Origin: Paracoccaceae bacterium
GTDB lineage: Bacteria > Pseudomonadota > Alphaproteobacteria > Rhodobacterales > Rhodobacteraceae
Reading direction: 5' to 3'
Length of the DNA: 19,842 nucleotides
Assembly: GCA_019090405.1 (NCBI GenBank)
Contig: JAHRVZ010000445.1
Span: 1-19,842 of the forward strand
Position numbers and translations under genes: made by a program. Below are positions 14,536 to 19,842 of this stretch, in pieces (position 1 is the first letter of the stretch; the number at the start of each line of letters is the position of its first letter). Below the pieces are notes generated by a model that saw only the letters and a program-made list of their open reading frames with translations, searched no databases and was not told where the DNA came from.

Positions 14536-15666
14536 CTAGTTAGGGTATTTGGTAAAGTCGATCTTGGAGTAGATCTCTTGCTCAAGCAACGCGGCAAAAG
14601 CATCAGTGTCGTTGCCAATCGGCTCGACCAGACCATTCCATTTTTCGATCAATGCAACATAGGTTTCCAACAACGGAGCTGGATTATCAATACCATGCTT
14701 TTCGCTGGCGATCTTGGCAATGTCAGCCAAATCCGCCGTGCGGAACGCGGTGATATTGGCAAGCAGTTCCGGCGATGGCTCGTGCACGGTAAGGCCAAGG
14801 CCAGCGGCCTCGATCAAGACCTCTTCGTCGACATCACCATAGCCTTTTTCGGTCAAAGCCGACGCAAGGGGGATATTGGCCATGAGTTGCGTTTTCTGTT
14901 CGTCAGACAGGCCGTCCCAGAACGATTTGCCAACAAAGAAGTTGCCGGCAGAGTGGTAGGTGCCAAGCGGCAGCGTGGTCAGGTGCTTGGCCACATCAAT
15001 CAGGCTGTGACTTTTGAGAGCGCCAACAGGCTGCACCGCTGCATTGACCACACCGTGGCCCAATGCGTCATGCATTTCACTGGTCGGAACACCAACAGGT
15101 GTTGCGCCAACGGTCACGGCCCAGCGATCCCAGGCGCTGCCGCCGGTGCGCAGTTTAACACCCTGCATGTCTTCTATTGTAACAATCGGCTCTTTGCTGA
15201 TCAGAACATAAGGCGCTGTGCTAAGTCCGCCCAGCATGACAATGCCGTTCTTTGAGAACTCTTCCAGGCAGGGCGCGCAGTTCAGCATAACGAACTCGGA
15301 TGTGGCCCCGGTCATCACGTATTGGTTGTCACCCATCAGCGCCATATCGGCAACCATCTGCGCATAAGGCAGTTCTGCTTTGAAATAGGTCAGCGCCAGG
15401 ATACCCATTTGGGCGACACCATCGCGCAGGCCCGACAATGTTGGTTTTGCACCCAACAGCGCGCCGCCGTTGAATACTTTGAAATCGAACGCATCAGGAA
15501 AGGCAGCCTCGGTCAGATCGGCATAAGACTGGTGCCCTTTTGAAGTTGGATGCTTGGGCGAGGTCCAGCTGCTGATTGTCACGCGTTCCTCGGCAACCGT
15601 AGCACCGGCGGCCATAAGAAAGGCAGTTGCGGTCGCTGTGGCGACCAGTTTGCTAAAGCTTTTCAT
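14536..15666 (-). CDS. dctP: TRAP transporter periplasmic substrate-binding protein, DctP family
   Basis: 376-residue receptor of a tripartite ATP-independent transporter. Signal peptide: basic MKSFSK, then an Ala/Thr-rich hydrophobic stretch, cleavage near residue 25 (ATVA|EE). The conserved Arg that salt-bridges the ligand carboxylate fits R173 in GVKLRTGG. SSWTSPKHPTS at 32-42 is the first ligand loop. A CxxC (C130, C133) lies on the mature protein and could form a disulfide in the periplasm; this is not general in the family. An AGAGGAAG site precedes the ATG. dctP is the last gene here (order Q-M-P), set off from dctM by 109 bases that hold a hairpin, and is followed by a strong terminator. 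The presence of R173 supports an organic acid ligand; which one is unknown. Confidence 0.92.
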   Translation of the reverse strand: MKSFSKLVATATATAFLMAAGATVAEERVTISSWTSPKHPTSKGHQSYADLTEAAFPDAFDFKVFNGGALLGAKPTLSGLRDGVAQMGILALTYFKAELPYAQMVADMALMGDNQYVMTGATSEFVMLNCAPCLEEFSKNGIVMLGGLSTAPYVLISKEPIVTIEDMQGVKLRTGGSAWDRWAVTVGATPVGVPTSEMHDALGHGVVNAAVQPVGALKSHSLIDVAKHLTTLPLGTYHSAGNFFVGKSFWDGLSDEQKTQLMANIPLASALTEKGYGDVDEEVLIEAAGLGLTVHEPSPELLANITAFRTADLADIAKIASEKHGIDNPAPLLETYVALIEKWNGLVEPIGNDTDAFAALLEQEIYSKIDFTKYPN

Positions 15667-15697
15667 TTTCTTCCTCTTTGTTGTGTTGAATGGTGCG

Positions 15698-15727
15698 CCC
15701 CCCGTTTGGCAGCGTGCCGTCGGGGGG
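15698..15727 (-). other. Stem-loop between dctM and dctP
   Basis: On the minus strand CCCCCCG (complement of 15721-15727) pairs with CGGGGGG (complement of 15698-15704); inside the 16-base loop GGCA and TGCC pair again. No T-run follows, so transcription should continue into dctP. The hairpin would stand at a processed 5' end of dctP mRNA, a common way to give more receptor than membrane subunits; the role is inferred. Confidence 0.55.
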
Positions 15728-15775
15728 TCATTTTGCCGGTGGCCGGCGTTATTTGTTTACGTTTCAGGCCAGCCG

Positions 15776-17083
15776 CTAGTTTGCCAGCCCAGGCAGGTAC
15801 AGGACAGACTGCGGGAACCAGATCATGATTGCCAGCACAAACAGGTCGGCGAACAGGAACCAGAGAACGCCTTTGAAGATCGCGCTGATCGGCACGGCGT
15901 CACCGACAATGCCTTTGATAACAAACACATTCAGCCCGACAGGCGGCGTTATAAGCCCCATTTCAACCAGCTTGGTCGCCAACAGGCCGAACCAGATCAG
16001 GCTGATGTGCTGGGCCTCAAATATCGGCAGCAGGATCGGCAGCGTCAACAGCATGATACCCAATGGATCAAGGATCATTCCAAGCAACAGGAAGATCACC
16101 GCCGTGCCAAGTACCAACAAAAGGTATCCGGCCCCCATTTCGATCACCGCCGCCGACATCGCTGCAGGCACGCCGCTAATGGCCAGAAACCGGGTAAACA
16201 GATTTGCACCGATGGCGATGATGAAAATTGCCGCCGTGGTCTTGGCCGTATCCATCAAAGCGACTTTGGTAACTCTCCAGTTCAACGTTCGGCGCGCCGC
16301 CGCGATGGCAAACGACATCGACGCCCCGACAGCCCCTGCCTCGGTCGGTGTAAACACACCGGTAAACAGACCGCCAAACACCCCGACAATCAACGCCATC
16401 ACCGGCCAGGTTTCCCCCAGCGCCGCAAAACGATCGCGGTTGGTGATGGTCTCATCTACCTTGGGGGCAAGCGACGGGTTCAGTGAACAGCGGATCACGA
16501 TCACCAGCGTATAGCCGACCATGGTCAGCAATCCGGGCACGATGGCAGCCAGAAACAGCTTGCTGATCGCCACCTCGGCAAAGATGCCATAGATGATCAG
16601 GATGATACTGGGTGGGATCAGCGACCCCATCGTGCCAGCCGCCGCCACGACCGCGGCACTTAGGCCCGGATCGTATTTGCGTTGCAACATCTCGGGCACG
16701 GCGATGCGCCCCATGGCAGCCGCCGTTGCCAGACTGGACCCGGAGGCCGCCGAAAACAGGGCCGCACCACCGATGCTGGCCACCGCCAGCCCACCGGGCA
16801 GGAATGAAAGCCAGACCCGCGCGGCGCGAAAGATGCCTTTGGTCAGCTCGGTCTGATAGCAGATATAGCCCATCAGCAGGAACATTGGGATCGAACTAAG
16901 GGTCCAGTGCGCCGCGAAATCGTAAGGGATTGCTGTCAGCAACCCCCATGCCGGGGCGCTGCCCAGCATGAACCAAAAGCCGGCAAATGAAACCAGCCCC
17001 AGCGCCACCGCGATTGGCACCCGCATCAGGACCAGAACGATGACCAGGACGATACCGGATATACCGGTTGCAAAAAATGACAT
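15776..17083 (-). CDS. dctM: TRAP transporter large permease subunit, DctM family
   Basis: 435-residue inner-membrane protein that carries the sodium-coupled translocation path. It is almost entirely hydrophobic, with about 12 segments. Family motifs: GSSLATAAAMGRIAVPEM (115-132), GSLIPPS (153-159), FTPTEAG (244-250) and GLITPPVGLNVF (376-387). The GS-x-IPPS and xTPPVG segments are the helix-break elements that bind sodium in the family. The ATG overlaps the dctQ stop by one base (TGATG), so the two subunits are made together. Length is normal for DctM proteins (about 425-440). Confidence 0.95.
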   Translation of the reverse strand: MSFFATGISGIVLVIVLVLMRVPIAVALGLVSFAGFWFMLGSAPAWGLLTAIPYDFAAHWTLSSIPMFLLMGYICYQTELTKGIFRAARVWLSFLPGGLAVASIGGAALFSAASGSSLATAAAMGRIAVPEMLQRKYDPGLSAAVVAAAGTMGSLIPPSIILIIYGIFAEVAISKLFLAAIVPGLLTMVGYTLVIVIRCSLNPSLAPKVDETITNRDRFAALGETWPVMALIVGVFGGLFTGVFTPTEAGAVGASMSFAIAAARRTLNWRVTKVALMDTAKTTAAIFIIAIGANLFTRFLAISGVPAAMSAAVIEMGAGYLLLVLGTAVIFLLLGMILDPLGIMLLTLPILLPIFEAQHISLIWFGLLATKLVEMGLITPPVGLNVFVIKGIVGDAVPISAIFKGVLWFLFADLFVLAIMIWFPQSVLYLPGLAN

Positions 17084-17616
17084 CAGGTGGTGCCTCCGGC
17101 GGTCATATCAGAAGGTTCAGATTGCATATCCGCGTCCGTAAAGGGACGACGAATGAGTTTCAGCAGCAAAGCCACCGTCAGTACCGCGCAACCTATCGGC
17201 ACAAAGAAACGTCCGGGCCACAGTGCCACGCTGAACATCCCCATCGAGTATTCGCCGACCTCAAACTTTTCCAGCGCGTCCAACCAGGTTCGATAGGTCA
17301 TCAGGCTTAGATAGACAGTCGAAAGTGCAAGCGCAAAAATGTCGAGAATGGTTTTGCCCCGGTCAGGTATATGTGAATACAAAACATCCACATGGATATG
17401 TTCGTTTTTCAGTTCGACAAACGCCAGCGGTAAAAACACCAGCGCGACCATATAATAGCCCGACACGATTTCAACAGTTCCGGGCAATGGCTCGGCGATG
17501 AACTGGCTCAGAATCACGTCAAGTGTCACATGCAACATCATAGCCCCTGCAAAGATGATTGAAAAAATCATCAGAAGTCTTGATATTGAATCGGTCGCTT
17601 TCATCAGTAATTGCAT
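17083..17616 (-). CDS. dctQ: TRAP transporter small permease subunit, DctQ family
   Basis: 177-residue membrane protein with four hydrophobic segments (about 13-40, 50-68, 88-107, 132-153). Family landmarks: PLPGTVEIV (44-51), NEHIHVDVLY (71-80) and WPGRFFVPIG (133-142). DctQ supports the large subunit and is required for transport. The ATG has a strong site (GGGGAGGA) and lies 38 bases after the crotonase gene on the same strand, so the transporter genes belong to the acyl-CoA operon. The acidic C-terminal tail, about 20 residues, is probably cytoplasmic. Confidence 0.93.
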   Translation of the reverse strand: MQLLMKATDSISRLLMIFSIIFAGAMMLHVTLDVILSQFIAEPLPGTVEIVSGYYMVALVFLPLAFVELKNEHIHVDVLYSHIPDRGKTILDIFALALSTVYLSLMTYRTWLDALEKFEVGEYSMGMFSVALWPGRFFVPIGCAVLTVALLLKLIRRPFTDADMQSEPSDMTAGGTT

Positions 17617-17654
17617 TGCGTCCTCCCCTAATGGTTTAAGTTCGAGTGCCCGTA

Positions 17655-18443
17655 TCAGAGACCCTGAAATACCGGCGGGCGTTTTTCAAGAAAAGACTTG
17701 GCCCCTTCGGCGTGATCCTGGCTTTTGACAACCTGGCCCTGAGCCATGATTTCGACATCCAGAAACGCCTCAAGCGAGGGCGATTGCGAAAGCCGCAACA
17801 TGCGTTTGTTGGCAGCAAAGGCAAATGTCGGGCCTGCCGCCAGTTCAGTGGCATAGGCGCGCGCCGCGGCGTCCATAGCCTCGTCAGAATGCACCTGCGA
17901 CACCAGCCCAAGCGTCAGCGCCTCATCCGCGCGGACTGTTCGTGCACTATAGGCCAGATCAATAGTGCGTTGGCGACCAATCAGATTGTTCAGGAAATAG
18001 GCGGCGCCTCCATCCATCGCCAACCCAATCTTTTTGAAAACCAGCGCCAGCTTGGCAGTGTCAGAGGCGACAATAACATCGCAGGCCAACGCAATGCTAA
18101 GGCCAACCCCGACCGCGGCACCACGCAGGGCGCAGATCACCGGTTTGTTGATATTATGGATCGCCAGAATCATCTGATGCGCCCGCAACACCCGGTCGCG
18201 ATCACCGATAATGTTGTCCTTGCCCATCGACGACACATCTGCCCCGGCACAGAACGCCCGCCCCTCGGACCGAAGCAGGACCGCGCGCACATTTGTGTCA
18301 GCGTCCAGACGGCGAAACACCTTTAGCAGATCAGCCCGCATATCCAACGTCAGCGCATTCAACTTGTCTGGCCGGTTCAGCGATACCGTCGCCAGACCAC
18401 CTGTCTGTTCAACCGTGATTTCTTTTGTGATTTCTTCGCTCAA
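17655..18443 (-). CDS. Crotonase-family protein, PaaG-like isomerase type
   Basis: 262-residue crotonase-fold enzyme. The start is TTG, with GGGGAGAG five bases upstream; no ATG gives a full-length protein. The CoA/oxyanion segment FCAGADV is at 64-70. Both hydratase glutamates are missing: the E144 position is Ser116 (GVGLSI) and the E164 position is Phe136. Instead D144 sits in GLAMDGGAAYFL, where PaaG and related enoyl-CoA isomerases keep their catalytic Asp (LVPDSGG). Double-bond isomerisation is therefore more likely than hydration. The C-terminal EGAKSFLEKRPPVFQGL is typical of the family. It lies between an acyl-CoA dehydrogenase gene and dctQ. Compared with the + strand crotonase (4510-5298) it is a clear paralogue with a different active site. 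Confidence 0.88.
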   Translation of the reverse strand: MSEEITKEITVEQTGGLATVSLNRPDKLNALTLDMRADLLKVFRRLDADTNVRAVLLRSEGRAFCAGADVSSMGKDNIIGDRDRVLRAHQMILAIHNINKPVICALRGAAVGVGLSIALACDVIVASDTAKLALVFKKIGLAMDGGAAYFLNNLIGRQRTIDLAYSARTVRADEALTLGLVSQVHSDEAMDAAARAYATELAAGPTFAFAANKRMLRLSQSPSLEAFLDVEIMAQGQVVKSQDHAEGAKSFLEKRPPVFQGL

Positions 18444-18471
18444 ATGATCTCTCCCCGTCTTGTTTTGGCAT

Positions 18472-19626
18472 TCAATCCCGAAAGATTGCCGCAGCGATTG
18501 AGTTTTTGTGAATTTGCGTGGTGCCGCCAGTGATTGTCAGCATCCGCACATCACGCACCATACGTTCCAGCGGCAGCGAGCCGAAATAACCATAGCCACC
18601 AAACATCTGCATCGCGTCATGGGTGACTTTTTGTGCCATTTCAGTCGCTTGCAACTTGGCAATCGAACAAAGGACAGGATCAGGCCGACCATTATCTATC
18701 ATTTGCAACGCGTTGTAACACATGGCCCGTGCGGCCTCGATCTGGATGCGCATGTCCGCCATCATCCATTGCAACCCCTGCATTTCCGACAGGGTCTTGC
18801 CGAACTGGCTTCGGGTTTTCATGTAATTGCGCGCCTCATCAAACGCGCCTTCGGCGACGCCCAACGCCAGAACGCCCATGCCGGTGCGAGTGGCGTTATA
18901 GACTCCGATGGGTTTGACAAAGCCGCTGGAATTGTCGGCCACGCCTTCTGTCACCACATGATCGGCAGGTACAAACACGTCGTCGAAATGGATTTCGCAT
19001 TCGTTACAGCCGCGTGCGCCCATCTTTTGTTCAAGGATATGAATCGTCACGCCGGGGCTGTCGCGTTTGACCAGAATCGTGCCAATCCCGCGTGCGCCTT
19101 TGCTGTCACAGAACCGCGCATAGACCAGCAGATAATCGGCGCGATCCCCGAAAGTGGTGAATATCTTACCGCCATTCAGCACATAGCCGCCATCCGTTGG
19201 CCGCACCGAAGTGGTAACTGCCGTCGCATCTGACCCGGCTTGTGGTTCGGTCCAGGCGATGGAACATTCAATTTCACCACGGGCGAAACGTGGCAGAAAC
19301 GCCTGTTTCAATTCGTCCGACCCGCAGGTGGCAATGATACGCGGCGATACGTTCTGGTCATGCACGATCAGCGCCGTGTTCATATCGACCTTGGCGATTT
19401 CTTCGATCACCAGATAGACATCCACCAACGAAGCACCATCACCGCCATATTCCTCGGGGATGGTCATGCCAAGATAGCCCAGATCGGACAGGCGTTTGTG
19501 ATTTTCCTCAGGATATGTGCCTTCGGCGTCCCAGCGTCCGGCGGTTTCCTTGAACACTTCCTGTGCCAGTTTTCGTGCCGCATCCTGCAACGCGATCTGT
19601 TCAGGGGTCAGATTATTGATGTGCAT
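18472..19626 (-). CDS. Acyl-CoA dehydrogenase lacking both known catalytic-Glu positions
   Basis: 384-residue acyl-CoA dehydrogenase fold. Seen: N-terminal helices (LTPEQIALQDAARKLAQEVF), FAD/substrate motif CSIAWTEPQAGSDA (121-134), GGKIFTTFGDRADYLLV, RSQFGK (272-277), and MFGGYGYFGSLPLERMVRDV near 341-360. The MCAD-type base position reads ITGGTTQI, giving Gly367. The isovaleryl/long-chain-type base, just before the conserved Arg, is Thr246. So neither known base is visible. It starts 12 bases after another acyl-CoA dehydrogenase gene, so it may be one subunit of a heteromeric enzyme, as known for steroid-degrading FadE pairs, or use another residue. The ATG is preceded by AAGGGGG. Same strand as the crotonase, 28 bases upstream of it. 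Confidence 0.9.
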   Translation of the reverse strand: MHINNLTPEQIALQDAARKLAQEVFKETAGRWDAEGTYPEENHKRLSDLGYLGMTIPEEYGGDGASLVDVYLVIEEIAKVDMNTALIVHDQNVSPRIIATCGSDELKQAFLPRFARGEIECSIAWTEPQAGSDATAVTTSVRPTDGGYVLNGGKIFTTFGDRADYLLVYARFCDSKGARGIGTILVKRDSPGVTIHILEQKMGARGCNECEIHFDDVFVPADHVVTEGVADNSSGFVKPIGVYNATRTGMGVLALGVAEGAFDEARNYMKTRSQFGKTLSEMQGLQWMMADMRIQIEAARAMCYNALQMIDNGRPDPVLCSIAKLQATEMAQKVTHDAMQMFGGYGYFGSLPLERMVRDVRMLTITGGTTQIHKNSIAAAIFRD

Positions 19627-19638
19627 GTGCTGGCCCCC

Positions 19639-19842
19639 TTAACCGCGACGCTGGTCGAAACTGTGACCATAGGTCAATGCGGCGATGGTGTTGCGCAGGA
19701 TCTCAACTGTGCCGCCTCCCAGAGCGAAACCGCGCGCATCGCGCACCATGCGTTCCATCGGATATTCACGGGTGTAACCGTTGTGACCATGGATTTGCAG
19801 CGCCTCATTGGTGACTTTCTGCGCCATTTCGTTGGCAAACAG
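19639..19842 (-). CDS. Acyl-CoA dehydrogenase, C-terminal part only (5' end outside window)
   Basis: Last 67 codons of a second minus-strand acyl-CoA dehydrogenase; the frame is open to the right edge. It reads NEMAQKVTNEALQIHGHNGY, then PMERMVRDARG and LGGGTVEILRNTIA. The segment corresponds residue by residue to EMAQKVTHDAMQ...LERMVRDVR...GGTTQIHKNSIA of its neighbour, so the two are tandem paralogues. The Glu of the IYEGT position is again Gly; the other base position lies outside the window. The stop is 12 bases before the next start. It is probably co-transcribed with, and possibly a partner of, the neighbouring dehydrogenase. Confidence 0.88.
   Translation of the reverse strand: MFANEMAQKVTNEALQIHGHNGYTREYPMERMVRDARGFALGGGTVEILRNTIAALTYGHSFDQRRG

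Noticed and set aside
14250..14543. Possible 97-residue protein between the efflux operon and dctP
   Set aside because: Starts at a TTG with no ribosome site, runs straight through the terminator hairpin at 14492-14520 and into the convergent dctP gene, and resembles nothing.
15554..16486. 310-codon open frame antisense to dctM/dctP
   Set aside because: Composition dominated by Gln, Arg, His and Asp without hydrophobic core pattern; overlaps well-supported TRAP genes and crosses their intergenic hairpin.
1..19842. Mobile element or recent horizontal transfer
   Set aside because: No transposase, integrase, tRNA edge or flanking direct repeats seen, and codon use looks even across both operons.

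Overview
The window looks like chromosomal DNA of a marine-type alphaproteobacterium, most likely Rhodobacteraceae (Roseobacter group). This is inferred from moderately high G+C codon use, the density of LIV-type ABC, TRAP and acyl-CoA genes, and protein style; no rRNA or other marker gene is present to prove it. I see no tRNA, CRISPR array, insertion sequence or phage gene. Every long gene appears intact, apart from the two cut by the window edges.

Layout. (1) Positions 1-8960, + strand: a nearly gapless run of nine genes. It starts with a LIV-type ABC importer (truncated permease LivH, permease LivM, periplasmic binding protein, ATPase LivF; no LivG is visible). It continues with five CoA-ester enzymes: an NAD-type SDR dehydrogenase, a crotonase-fold hydratase, an SCP-x-like thiolase, an acyl-CoA dehydrogenase and an alpha-methylacyl-CoA-racemase-like protein. 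(2) 9024-10070, - strand: an MBL-fold hydrolase with its own terminator. (3) About 400 bp with no gene I can support, then a UspA protein (-) divergent from a SlyA/MarR-type regulator (+). The regulator leads an EmrAB-type efflux unit (membrane fusion protein plus 14-TM DHA2 transporter). (4) 14492-19842, - strand: an operon read right to left as acyl-CoA dehydrogenase (truncated by the window edge), acyl-CoA dehydrogenase, PaaG-like crotonase, dctQ, dctM, dctP, then a strong terminator.

How it may work together. Two high-affinity importers of different mechanism (ATP-driven ABC and ion-driven TRAP) flank a set of beta-oxidation-like enzymes: three acyl-CoA dehydrogenases, two crotonases, one hydroxyacyl dehydrogenase-like SDR, one thiolase and one 2-methylacyl-CoA epimerase. 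This fits uptake and degradation of one or more carboxylic acids with a branched or cyclic skeleton. A racemase is needed when a 2-methyl branch has the wrong configuration, and the PaaG-type isomerase fits moving a double bond. No acyl-CoA ligase lies in the window; I expect one just outside. The substrate cannot be read from the sequence. The efflux/UspA block between the two arms could protect against a toxic substrate or be unrelated.

The most notable details are catalytic-site changes in several enzymes (acyl-CoA dehydrogenases without the usual Glu, a crotonase with His for the second Glu), strong hairpins between cistrons in both operons, and a divergent uspA/marR promoter in which one TATATA box could serve both directions.
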